DNA of 37,848 nt from Oligoflexia bacterium. Its GTDB lineage: Bacteria; Bdellovibrionota; UBA1018. Of this stretch, positions 25,005 to 33,256 are shown piece by piece. Below the pieces are notes generated by a model, which was not told the origin of the DNA, searched no databases, and saw only the letters and a list, made by a program, of their open reading frames with translations. The stretch spans positions 1 through 37,848 of the forward strand of contig CAITVN010000192.1 in NCBI GenBank assembly GCA_903895855.1, read 5' to 3'. The translations under genes were made by a program, and so were the position numbers. The stretch's first letter is position 1, and each line of letters begins with the position of its first letter.

Positions 25005-27089
25005 GTGCCAAGACCAAACATTTTTCAAAATCCAATTCTGCTTGTCTTGATGTCAATTCAGGTAACGCCTGGGTTGATCTCAAGTGGCCATGCCTTTGAC
25101 TTCGATTCAGTCGTTGAGCCGGCTAACTCATTCGAGTCTGAGAGACCAGGCGAAATCAACGACACTGACTTGGTTACGATGATCGCCAATATCGAGGATT
25201 TTAAGAAAAAGATCGAAAAAAGCGGGGTCGACCTATCAGCCGATTTACGACTTTCGGTGGGAGGTATGAAAGTTACCTTCACTAATCACACGACTGATTC
25301 GCGCTTGGTTGGCATGTACTTCGTCGTTGCAAAACACGTTCAAAAACAGAATTGCCTCGAAACGCTTTACCGAAGTGCCGGAACCCAACACTTGAGTCGG
25401 TCGACGATCAGACAGTATTTGAATTTTTGTGGCTACTACCCGCAAGAAGACAAGTTCGAAGACATTGAGAGTATGCTGACCAAGGAACAAAGAGTTACCC
25501 GCGCGCTGATTGATGAGGCCGGCAGTGGGGTTTCTGGAGTTCACGGAAATGACCTTCGAAAGTTAGAAGTGTTTCACGAGATTATCAAGGTGGGCGCAAG
25601 AGAGGGCATTTTGGGGGCAAAGCACTACGTCGAAACGCAAACAGCAGACTTGTCATTCGAGGATTTTATCGAAGTCGTGCAAATGATCGGAAAAGTAAAT
25701 TTGCTGGCTTATAATGTGCAGCGTGCAGAAAAGTCGTTATTGGCAAAAGGGGCCCCATCGACAAAAACTATTTTTAGTTCAGATGTTGCGAACATTGAAA
25801 ATGGCTATGACCACAAATTTTCTGGCCCGCCCGATGAAGAGCCAAGAGTAACCGATCGTGAGGGCATTTGCCGTGATGTCGCAGCAGTACAAGTTGAGTT
25901 ATTGAACTCAAAAGGGGTCAAGAATGCGTTTTCGATTGCCCATGCACTTGCTGGAAATTGGCATGTCACGACTTATGCAGAAGATCCGAGAAAAGAAAAT
26001 CGAGGTCGAATTTACAAAATCAATTGGGATACTCTGTCGGTTGCTGAGCACGTTGACGGCAGTTTAGCGCTATTTCAAGGAGGCCTTGAGGTCACTCAAA
26101 TGTACCATGTGTTTGATCACCGTGGCCGTTTAGTGGCCGACGTCATGAGCGACTTTGGCAAGACTTTATATGAAATGACTGATGGGTCGGCCTCGGTGCG
26201 AGACATTGATCCGGCAGCGCGAAACGAAGATGACCATGTCGTGGCTCGTGCAAAATTTCAAAATGGGCTAGATGCCGCATTCTTTACCGCAAAAGAAAAT
26301 ACGGGCGCGCGAGTGACCGGTATTTCGTTGGGTAGGGCTTATGGTAAAGATCGATTCTTCGAAGGGCGTGCCGCTCTCACTGCTGGCATTTTACAAAGAC
26401 CGGCCAAAACCTACGGGCAAGTTGATCCCATCACGTTTGAGCCAAGAAATGCATCGACGCTTTTTACTTACCTTCAAGTTGAGCAGCATCTTAAGCGAAA
26501 ATTTGGAAAAAATCGGCCGGTATCGGTGACTGTCGATGTTCCTATTTATTTCTCTGCCATGTTTGAAAAAGATCAGACAAGTAGGGGCGAGTGGAAACCC
26601 AATGGTCAGGGCGATCTCAGAGCAAGCCCTAATGTTTCGGTCGACTTTAAGATCTTAGACACGAAAGTTCAACTGAGAGGCGGCACCTCGTTCGTTCCCG
26701 GGTTAGCTGATGTTCGCATGTTGAATTCTCCCACTTTGATTCAAGAGTATTTCATGGCGGGATTGCACGTGAGTCACGAGCTCTACAAAAATGTAACGAT
26801 GGATCATGATGTTCAGTGGATGACAGACAAAACGGGAGGTCAGTGGGGTGACTATCGAGTCGACGTGAAGGGCGAAACCGTCAGTGGATTCGCCGAATTC
26901 GAAGGTCGATTAACGGATGATACCCCTTTCTATCGCGACAGCTCGGTGAGAACGGCAGAAGGTGGAGTGGGTGTCGAGCTAGGTTCGGTCAAAGTAGTCG
27001 GATCAGTTCAGGTGCCGGTTGAAATGAACAACACGCCGAAAGAGACCCTAAAGGCCTCGCGACTTTGGCTGAATCTCTCTTTTGATTAA
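25005..27089 (+). CDS. Secreted protein with transglutaminase-like core and probable C-terminal beta-barrel
   Basis: GTG at 25005 is chosen because GAGGA sits six bases upstream; the frame could also start at a TTG at 24975 without a site. The 694-residue product begins with a signal sequence (NPILLVLMSIQVTPGLISSG, likely cut after GHA). In the middle a papain/transglutaminase-like triad can be read: EGICRDVAAVQ (Cys289), NWHVTTY (His320) and YKINWDTL (Asp342), with the usual spacing and order. From about residue 415 to the end, alternating polar/hydrophobic strands ending in LWLNLSFD look like an outer-membrane beta-barrel. It may be a surface or periplasmic cysteine peptidase or cross-linking enzyme, but no named family is certain. 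Confidence 0.65.
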   Translation: MPRPNIFQNPILLVLMSIQVTPGLISSGHAFDFDSVVEPANSFESERPGEINDTDLVTMIANIEDFKKKIEKSGVDLSADLRLSVGGMKVTFTNHTTDSRLVGMYFVVAKHVQKQNCLETLYRSAGTQHLSRSTIRQYLNFCGYYPQEDKFEDIESMLTKEQRVTRALIDEAGSGVSGVHGNDLRKLEVFHEIIKVGAREGILGAKHYVETQTADLSFEDFIEVVQMIGKVNLLAYNVQRAEKSLLAKGAPSTKTIFSSDVANIENGYDHKFSGPPDEEPRVTDREGICRDVAAVQVELLNSKGVKNAFSIAHALAGNWHVTTYAEDPRKENRGRIYKINWDTLSVAEHVDGSLALFQGGLEVTQMYHVFDHRGRLVADVMSDFGKTLYEMTDGSASVRDIDPAARNEDDHVVARAKFQNGLDAAFFTAKENTGARVTGISLGRAYGKDRFFEGRAALTAGILQRPAKTYGQVDPITFEPRNASTLFTYLQVEQHLKRKFGKNRPVSVTVDVPIYFSAMFEKDQTSRGEWKPNGQGDLRASPNVSVDFKILDTKVQLRGGTSFVPGLADVRMLNSPTLIQEYFMAGLHVSHELYKNVTMDHDVQWMTDKTGGQWGDYRVDVKGETVSGFAEFEGRLTDDTPFYRDSSVRTAEGGVGVELGSVKVVGSVQVPVEMNNTPKETLKASRLWLNLSFD

Positions 27090-27105
27090 ATCGCCAGTGG
27101 CGTTG

Positions 27106-28185
27106 CTAGACCTTTTTCTTAGAGACTTTCTTGCTCGGAACCGATTTTCTTGCTTTCAACGGTTTTTTCTTAGAGATTTTTTTGGCCGCTTTTTTGGTTG
27201 TTTTCTTTCGTTCAACTTTTAATTGGCCGGTTCCTTTTTCGAGGCCGTCCCACAGGCTTGATGCGTATTGTCCTCGGCGGCTGCGGCGGTTTTCTCGACT
27301 CTTGGCAATCATGTGTTTTAAAATGGCCTTCGCGATATTGAGGCCAGTTGCCTTCTCAATTCCCTCGAATCCCGGTGAACTATTCACTTCAAGAACCAGG
27401 GGGCCGTCATGGCTTTGCATGATATCGACGCCCGCAATTTCTAGGCCCAACACGCGGGCAGCTTTCAGTGCGACTTGTTGGTAAATTCGCGGCAAGGTAA
27501 TCAGGGTGCCCTCGCCACCTTGGTGAATGTTGCTGCGAAACTCACCAGCGGTCGCGGTTCGCATCATTGCAGCGACCACTCGGTTGCCCACGACAAAGGC
27601 TCGAAAATCTCGCCCCGCGCCTTCAGATATGAATTGCTGCAAGATCACGTCTTGTCCGAGGCCCTGCATCGATTCCCACACCGAAGCCAGCGATATGGGG
27701 GTGTTAACAAGCATGACTCCAACGCCTTGAGTGCCCTGAATCACTTTCATCACGACCGGCATTCCTTTGAGGTGAACAAAGGCTTTTTTAAGGCCAGCCA
27801 TGTGTCTAGTGAGAACACTCGCGGGTACGCGAATTCCTGATGAGGCGAGAATTTGCAGGCTTCTCATCTTGTCTCGAGATTCGGCAATGGCTCGCGAGCT
27901 ATTGATGACGAAGGTTCCTTGCACTTCAAACTGTCTAACGACCGCCAGACCGTAGTCGGTAATTGATGCCCCGATTCTCGGCAAAACCACATCGTAGTCA
28001 GGAACCACTTTAGCGCCGTTAAGTAAACGTGTTTGAGCGCCATCAACGATCAACTGACAATCGAGCGGATCAATCACATCGCAATGAACCTTAAGCTCGC
28101 GAGCCTCCTTGAGAAGGCGTCTAATGCTATGCAAATTCTTATTTCGAGAAAGAATGGCAATTCTCATTTTGCCGTTTTTGTTCAA
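27106..28185 (-). CDS. rimK: RimK-like ATP-grasp ligase with lysine-rich C-terminal tail
   Basis: The first about 300 residues match RimK, the ATP-grasp enzyme that adds glutamates to the C-terminus of ribosomal protein S6: N-terminal MRIAILSRNKNLHSIRRL, then DVVLPRIGASITDYGLAV, the ATP-binding PVVMKVIQGTQGVGVMLV, QQFISEGAGRDFRAFVVGN and the metal site LVLEVNSSPGFEGIE. The extra about 55 residues are unlike E. coli RimK: a highly basic, histone-H1-like tail (KKAAKKISKKKPLKA). The nominal TTG at 28185 overlaps the stop of hpf; ATG at 28167 is an alternative that fits the family N-terminus better, but neither has a strong ribosome-binding site. Last gene of the lpt-rpoN-hpf operon. Confidence 0.88.
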   Translation of the reverse strand: MNKNGKMRIAILSRNKNLHSIRRLLKEARELKVHCDVIDPLDCQLIVDGAQTRLLNGAKVVPDYDVVLPRIGASITDYGLAVVRQFEVQGTFVINSSRAIAESRDKMRSLQILASSGIRVPASVLTRHMAGLKKAFVHLKGMPVVMKVIQGTQGVGVMLVNTPISLASVWESMQGLGQDVILQQFISEGAGRDFRAFVVGNRVVAAMMRTATAGEFRSNIHQGGEGTLITLPRIYQQVALKAARVLGLEIAGVDIMQSHDGPLVLEVNSSPGFEGIEKATGLNIAKAILKHMIAKSRENRRSRRGQYASSLWDGLEKGTGQLKVERKKTTKKAAKKISKKKPLKARKSVPSKKVSKKKV

Positions 28186-28487
28186 TGTTTTTCTTTGTGG
28201 TGGTGATTAGTGACTATTTCTTTGTGTTTTCTCAATTGTTTTTCAATTTTCTCGACGGCTTGATCAATTGAGGCGTAAAGGTCACTTGAAGTCGACTCAC
28301 CGAAGTAGTCCATGTGATTTCCCGATATGTGGCAGTGAGCAATTTGGTTCAATTTTTCCACGCTAAAATTCCAGCTAACGTCAATTTTTCCATCAAAATA
28401 TTTTTTCAGTTTTTCTGATTTCTCAGATGCAAACGCTTTGAGTGCCTCGGTTGATTCAATATTTTTGAAGCTCAATTTCATATTCAT
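28182..28487 (-). CDS. hpf: Ribosome hibernation promoting factor (short HPF/YfiA family)
   Basis: 101 residues, the size of short HPF. It binds the 30S subunit in the decoding region and helps inactivate ribosomes in stationary or starved cells. The family pattern is seen in LSFKNIESTEALKAFASEKS, then SWNFSVEKLNQIAHCHISG and the acidic/helical SSDLYASIDQAVEKIEKQLR, ending in a basic tail (KHKEIVTNHHHKEKH). ATG at 28487 has AGGAGG ten bases upstream. It follows rpoN, the classical position in proteobacteria. Confidence 0.92.
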   Translation of the reverse strand: MNMKLSFKNIESTEALKAFASEKSEKLKKYFDGKIDVSWNFSVEKLNQIAHCHISGNHMDYFGESTSSDLYASIDQAVEKIEKQLRKHKEIVTNHHHKEKH

Positions 28488-28551
28488 GGTGTAACAACCT
28501 CCTTTAAGTTGCGTGTAAAACCAAGTCTACTATGCCTTATTTTGGTCTGGG

Positions 28552-30156
28552 TTAGAATAGTTTCTTTCTTTTTCCGGAAGACAGAATTCCTAACATATCG
28601 CGGTATTTTGCGACCGTTCTTCGCGCGATGTCAATGTTGTCTTCTTTCAAGAGTTCAACTATTTTTTGGTCTGAAATCGGGTTCTTAGGGTCTTCTTTGG
28701 CGACTAAATGGCGAATTTTTTCTTTAACTGCCTCGCTGGCAAGTGAATCGCCCCCATCACTTGCAGAAATGCTTGAGTTAAAGAAATACTTGAGTTCAAA
28801 TATTCCCACCGGCGTGTGCACGTATTTATTGGTGGTTACCCGAGAAATGGTTGACTCGTGCATTCCAATGTCGTTTGCGACATCTTTGAGAATCATTGGC
28901 TTGAGTTGCTGCACGCCTTTTTCGAAGAAGTCTCGCTGGCGCTTCACGATCGCATCGGTGACCTTATAGATGGTTTTTTGTCGATTATGAATTGACCGAA
29001 TTAGCCAAACGGCACTCCGTAATTTTTCTTGAACGTATTCTTTGGTGATTCTTGAATTCGATGGTTTCGCCGGGCCCGCGTCAACTACGGGTGTGCCTTC
29101 AGGCGGCGGATTACTGGCTGCAGCCGCAGCCGCTGCTGAAGCTGCGGCATTTTCGCTAGCTCCTTGTCTTTGCGCTGATTGAAGTACGTTTTTATAATAG
29201 GGCGAAATTCTCAACTTCGGCATGCCATCTTCGTTGAGTACGATCACAAACTCGTCAGCCACTTTGTAAACGTAGATGTCTGGCGTGATGTAGTGTGTGT
29301 CGTTGCCTTGAAAAGAGCGCCCTGGTTTGGGCTCAAGTTCCAAAATCAATCGAATGTTTTCAATGACTTTGTCTAGTGTGATGCCCAATGCTTTGGCGAT
29401 GCCATTGTAGTTCTTCTTCTCGAGATCAGGTAAGTGGTTAGTGATGATCTTTTCGACCAACGGCTGTCGAGGATTCAAAAATGCAGCTTGAATACTCAAG
29501 CATTCTTGCAGGTTTCTCGAGGCGACGCCAACGGGGTCGAATTTTTGAATCATCTTCAAAATTTCTTCGGCATCTTCAAACTCTATGGCGCATTCTTTTG
29601 CTAAGTCTTCTAGAGAAGCGTTGAGGTAGCCGTCGTCAGAAAGGTTACCGACAATGAGCTCGCCCAATTTGCGTTCTTCGTCGGTCAGAGAAATCATGCT
29701 GAGCTGCCAAGCGAGGTGGTCTTCAAGCGACGTTGTTTTGGTGAGAACATTTTCAAAACTCGGAAGCTCGTCGTTTACTTCTTTCATCGAAGGGGTTGAA
29801 CTTGAGTTCGAATTGTATTCTTCAACGTAAGATTCCCAGTTGAAATCATCGTTGCCTGCGACGAGCTGTTCTTCTTTCGGGCGCTCTTGAACAAACGATT
29901 CTTCATCTCGTTTTTGTTCAATTTCAGGGTCAGGCGTGCTTTGCTCCGCAAACTCGTCAGGAGTTTGCGCCTCGCCCTCAAGGTTATCGGTCGTTTCAGC
30001 AATTTCTTCGAGAATCGGATTTTCCATCAATTCTTGATTGATGACTTCCGTGAGCTCCATGCGATTGAGTTGCAATAGCTTGATCGCCTGCTGAAGTTGC
30101 GGCGTCATGACGAGCTGCTGACTGAGTCTAAGTCCGGTCTCTAGTTTTAGCGCCAT
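28552..30156 (-). CDS. rpoN: RNA polymerase sigma-54 factor
   Basis: All three regions are present: the glutamine-rich activator-interacting region I (LRLSQQLVMTPQLQQAIKLL), an acidic region II, and the DNA-binding region III with the HTH HESTISRVTTNKYVHTPVG and the near-invariant RpoN box ARRTVAKYRDMLGI at about residue 511. At 534 residues it is longer than E. coli RpoN (477). Part of the excess is an Ala/Pro-rich low-complexity insertion at about residues 327-366 (ENAAASAAAAAAASNPPP) inside the core-binding domain. RpoN recognises -24/-12 promoters and needs AAA+ activators. The gene lies three bases after lptB. Confidence 0.96.
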   Translation of the reverse strand: MALKLETGLRLSQQLVMTPQLQQAIKLLQLNRMELTEVINQELMENPILEEIAETTDNLEGEAQTPDEFAEQSTPDPEIEQKRDEESFVQERPKEEQLVAGNDDFNWESYVEEYNSNSSSTPSMKEVNDELPSFENVLTKTTSLEDHLAWQLSMISLTDEERKLGELIVGNLSDDGYLNASLEDLAKECAIEFEDAEEILKMIQKFDPVGVASRNLQECLSIQAAFLNPRQPLVEKIITNHLPDLEKKNYNGIAKALGITLDKVIENIRLILELEPKPGRSFQGNDTHYITPDIYVYKVADEFVIVLNEDGMPKLRISPYYKNVLQSAQRQGASENAAASAAAAAAASNPPPEGTPVVDAGPAKPSNSRITKEYVQEKLRSAVWLIRSIHNRQKTIYKVTDAIVKRQRDFFEKGVQQLKPMILKDVANDIGMHESTISRVTTNKYVHTPVGIFELKYFFNSSISASDGGDSLASEAVKEKIRHLVAKEDPKNPISDQKIVELLKEDNIDIARRTVAKYRDMLGILSSGKRKKLF

Positions 30157-30159
30157 AAA

Positions 30160-30897
30160 TTAGAATTGAAAATTCTCTCCTAAATAAGCTTCACGTGCTG
30201 CCTTACTGTTGGCGATCTCGTGAGGCGTTCCCTTTTCTATGATTCTACCATCACTTAGAATATATCCCAAATCGCAAATTTGTAGAGTTTCGCGAACATT
30301 GTGATCTGTAATGAGTATGCCAATATTCCGTCTGCGCAAAAGTTCAATCATTTTCTGAATATCGCCTACGGCGATGGGGTCGATTCCGGCAAAAGGTTCA
30401 TCGAGCATCAGAAAAGTGGGATTGAGCGCCAAAGCTCTGGCGACTTCTACCCGTCGGCGTTCGCCGCCCGAAAGTGTAAACGCTTTTTGTTTACAAATGT
30501 GATTGATGTTGAACTCATCGAGCAGGTGGTGCAGCCGTTCTTTTCGTTCTTTTTCTGATAAAGGCATTGTCTCGAGAACCGTGATGATGTTGTCTTCAAC
30601 AGTCATTCGCCGAAAAACTGAAGCTTCCTGCGGCAGGTAGGCAATGCCGGCGCGGGCCCTTTGGTGCATCGGCCAGGTTGAAATGTCTGTCTCACCCAAG
30701 GTCACGGTTCCTTGGTCAGCGCGCACTAGACCGATGACCATATAGAATGAAGTCGTTTTTCCGGCACCGTTTGGGCCGAGTAGGCCGACGACCTGACCCG
30801 GAAAAATTTCAAAGCTCACTCCTTTGACCACTTCTCTGCCCTTGTAAGCTTTGTGAATATTTTTAGCAGCCAGTGCAGTCGCTTTCTTGTCGCTCAT
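30160..30897 (-). CDS. lptB: LPS export ABC transporter ATP-binding protein LptB
   Basis: 245 residues, the usual length. Walker A GPNGAGKTTSFYMVIGLV, Q-loop with the LptB-typical YLPQEASVFRRMTVEDN, signature LSGGERRRVEVARAL, Walker B FLMLDEPFAGIDPIAV, and the ITDHNVRETL switch region characterise LptB rather than other ATPases. It powers LPS extraction from the inner membrane by LptFG and transfer through LptC and LptA. Its ATG overlaps the lptC stop by one base (TAATG). Confidence 0.96.
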   Translation of the reverse strand: MSDKKATALAAKNIHKAYKGREVVKGVSFEIFPGQVVGLLGPNGAGKTTSFYMVIGLVRADQGTVTLGETDISTWPMHQRARAGIAYLPQEASVFRRMTVEDNIITVLETMPLSEKERKERLHHLLDEFNINHICKQKAFTLSGGERRRVEVARALALNPTFLMLDEPFAGIDPIAVGDIQKMIELLRRRNIGILITDHNVRETLQICDLGYILSDGRIIEKGTPHEIANSKAAREAYLGENFQF

Positions 30898-32075
30898 TAG
30901 TTTCCTAACCCACTGTTAAAGGCGTTTCCTTGTTTGACTTCAACCAATTCAGTGTCTCGGTGAATGACGATCACATCACCGGTAACGGTATCAGCATCTT
31001 GATATACCTGAGGTAGAGTTAAAAGGGTAATTAAGTCGTTTTTTGTGTCAAACGTCGCTTTTTCGCAGGTGCTGTATCGAATAGTGGGTTGTTTGGTCGG
31101 CTCAACGATGGCGCTCGTGTCTTTGTCTTGCCCATACTGGGCGTCGGGATTGAGTTCTTTTACTAAGACGTCTTCGTCTAGTGTCATGTAGTTGAGTAGA
31201 CTGCTGAAATCGCCGTACAGTAGGGTGCCGCGCCGGCCCCTCGCGAATAAGTCAGGCTGCCTCACTCTAACGAAACGTTTTTTTAACGGGGTAGATGGAG
31301 CCATCGTGAAATCGGCTTTCTTAATTTTGCGGTCAATCAGGCACTGATCAGATTCTATCTTGGTGGTTTCAGCTTTATTTTTCTCAGATTTCTGCTGTCG
31401 TTTCATTTCAAAATGAACGTCAGAGTGCAGTCTTACCGTCAGGTCAGACAGGTTTGTGACCATTCCTTGAGAGTGAAAGGTGATGTCTTGATTGGCTTCG
31501 CCCGGGGGTTGCGAGGCCTTTTTTTGGGTTGAAGGAGTGGTGTGCCCATCTACTCGGTACTTCACCGGAATTTCAACGCGGCTTTGGCCGGGCAGGTACC
31601 TTAAATACTCGCTGTGGGTAGTGAAGCCATCTGGAAATTGCGTGACGACGTTTCCGTAGACTTCGAGATCGCGTTGGTTAATGAAAAACTTGGCCTCTGA
31701 TCCGGTCACGTGTGTCACTTGGCCCTCAGAATCGAAGAGTTGGGCTTCAATAATTCTCGAATGAATGAGTTTTTCGCCCGAATACAAGTTGGCTTGCTTG
31801 GCGATCATATTCCAGTCTTTTTTGTTGCCGTTCGAGGCTAGGTAGTTAAAGTCAGTCACGTGGTACTCGGGCACTTTGTCAGTGGGTATGCCAGGAGCCA
31901 GTGTTTTTTCACTTTCAGGCTTGAGTGAATTGATTGAAACCAGGGGCGTTTTCGACTGGGCGACTTCGGCTTCTTTTGATTGCCACAGAAATATTCCAGA
32001 AACGACAATTCCTGTCGCGGCAAAGAAGACGAGTACTAGCCCAAGGCTCTGAAGTTTCGACCTTTTTTGATTCAT
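30897..32075 (-). CDS. lptC: LptC with a C-terminal LptA/OstA-like domain
   Basis: 392 residues, about twice the length of LptC (191 in E. coli). Residues 11-31 are the membrane anchor. About 70-222 form an LptC jellyroll (YHVTDFNYLASNGNKKDWNM, then EVYGNVVTQFPDGFTTHSEY and GMVTNLSDLTVRLHSDVHFE). After a charged linker, about 240-385 form a second OstA-type beta fold ending ATFDTKNDLITLLTLPQVY and TVTGDVIVIHRD, which is the pattern of LptA. No separate lptA gene lies between this gene and lptB, where it sits in E. coli, so this protein may supply both parts of the periplasmic LPS bridge. It starts the operon and diverges from the mevalonate genes. Confidence 0.82.
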   Translation of the reverse strand: MNQKRSKLQSLGLVLVFFAATGIVVSGIFLWQSKEAEVAQSKTPLVSINSLKPESEKTLAPGIPTDKVPEYHVTDFNYLASNGNKKDWNMIAKQANLYSGEKLIHSRIIEAQLFDSEGQVTHVTGSEAKFFINQRDLEVYGNVVTQFPDGFTTHSEYLRYLPGQSRVEIPVKYRVDGHTTPSTQKKASQPPGEANQDITFHSQGMVTNLSDLTVRLHSDVHFEMKRQQKSEKNKAETTKIESDQCLIDRKIKKADFTMAPSTPLKKRFVRVRQPDLFARGRRGTLLYGDFSSLLNYMTLDEDVLVKELNPDAQYGQDKDTSAIVEPTKQPTIRYSTCEKATFDTKNDLITLLTLPQVYQDADTVTGDVIVIHRDTELVEVKQGNAFNSGLGN

Positions 32076-32143
32076 CTCTTGAGATAGTGTACTTGCTTCA
32101 GTTCATAATGGCGAGCCAAGGTTATTTAAGGTATGCGCGTGTC
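32076..32143. promoter_or_regulatory. Divergent region lptC / mevalonate operon
   Basis: 68 bases separate the LPS-export operon from the isoprenoid operon. On the plus strand CATAAT at 32104-32109 is five of six to a -10 box, with TTGAGA about 19 bases before it. If this is the promoter, the ATG at 32108 lies inside it and the isomerase must start at 32144. Confidence 0.3.
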
Positions 32144-33256
32144 ATGAATAAAATGCTCCCACCTGATGCCGGGCTGACATTTGACGGCCGAAAGAGAGAC
32201 CACATTCGGCTATCTCTTGATGAAAATAGTCAGGCATTGGATTTATCGGGCCTTCATCGGGTTCGTCTTCTGCACCAGTCGCTACCTGAGCTAGATTTTA
32301 AAACAGTGACTCTCATGACTCCGCGGCTTCACGTCGCAGCGGCCGAATCGGTTTCTGTTGTTCGCGAATTTCAGACTCCTTTCTACGTTTCAGGCATGAC
32401 TGCCGGGCACGAAGATGCCGTCGAACTCAATGACCTTTTGGCGAGTGCGTGTTTAGAACGTGGCTGGATTTTCGGTTTAGGATCACAGCGGCGCGAAATC
32501 GAGGCGGTTGTCAGTGACAATCCTAGTTTAAACGAGTCTTGGTCTGAGTTTAGAAAACGATTCGAGAATTTGACGGTTCTGGGTAATCTGGGGGCTTCTC
32601 AGTTAAAAAATAGTTCACTGTCTCAGATTTCAGCCTTTTTTGAACGGTCAAAAATAGACGCCCTCGCTATTCATCTGAACGCACTTCAAGAAGCCTTGCA
32701 GTGGGAGGGAACTCCTCACTTTGACGGCGTATTTGAGCGCCTCATGCAACTTAAAACCGAGTTGAAGATTCCACTGATCATTAAGGAAACCGGAAGTGGC
32801 ATGTCTCGAAAAACTTTCGAGAAACTTGCCCGAATAGAGCCTGTCGCTGTTGATGTGAGCGGTCTGGGCGGCACTCATTGGGGACGCATTGAGGGCTTGA
32901 GGTCTCAAGAAATTGATCGAAACCACATCAAAGCAAAAGCTGCCGAAACCTTTGCTAATTGGGGCATTTCTCTCGTTGAGAGTCTACAAGATGCCGTACA
33001 GTTTTTACCCTCATCAGTAGAAATCTGGGCTTCGGGCGGCATTCGTTCTGGCCTAGACGCGGCCAAAGCGATTGCGCTGGGCGCGACTCGGGTCGGTTAT
33101 GCGGCTCCGGCGATGAAAGCTGCGCTCAAGGGTAAACAAGAATTATTGAATTGGATGGAGCTTCAAGAATATGAGCTTCGAGTGGCTTTATTTTGTTTAG
33201 GATGCTCTAATCCCCGAGAGCTGAAAGGTAATCGCACGCTATGGAAAATCGACTAA
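32144..33256 (+). CDS. fni: Isopentenyl-diphosphate delta-isomerase, type 2
   Basis: FMN- and NADPH-dependent enzyme that interconverts IPP and DMAPP. ATG at 32144 gives 370 residues and places the family start (TFDGRKRDHIRLSLDE) near the N-terminus; an ATG at 32108 and a much longer frame reaching back to 31934 into lptC are less likely. AAGG lies about 11 bases upstream. Motifs: SGMTAGHEDA (usually MTGG), GLGSQR, KETGSGMSRKTFEKL, VDVSGLGGTHWGRIEGLR, and the FMN phosphate site WASGGIRSGLDAAKAIALGA. The MTAG and GGTHW variants depart from the common MTGG and GGTSW forms. First gene of the mevalonate cluster. Confidence 0.9.
   Translation: MNKMLPPDAGLTFDGRKRDHIRLSLDENSQALDLSGLHRVRLLHQSLPELDFKTVTLMTPRLHVAAAESVSVVREFQTPFYVSGMTAGHEDAVELNDLLASACLERGWIFGLGSQRREIEAVVSDNPSLNESWSEFRKRFENLTVLGNLGASQLKNSSLSQISAFFERSKIDALAIHLNALQEALQWEGTPHFDGVFERLMQLKTELKIPLIIKETGSGMSRKTFEKLARIEPVAVDVSGLGGTHWGRIEGLRSQEIDRNHIKAKAAETFANWGISLVESLQDAVQFLPSSVEIWASGGIRSGLDAAKAIALGATRVGYAAPAMKAALKGKQELLNWMELQEYELRVALFCLGCSNPRELKGNRTLWKID

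Noticed and set aside
27131..27840. Plus-strand frames opposite rimK
   Set aside because: Shadows caused by the lysine-rich tail and ATP-grasp codons on the other strand; no start signals.
31934..32143. N-terminal extension of the isomerase back into lptC
   Set aside because: Antisense to the lptC coding region, composition unlike the rest, and the family N-terminus starts just after 32144.
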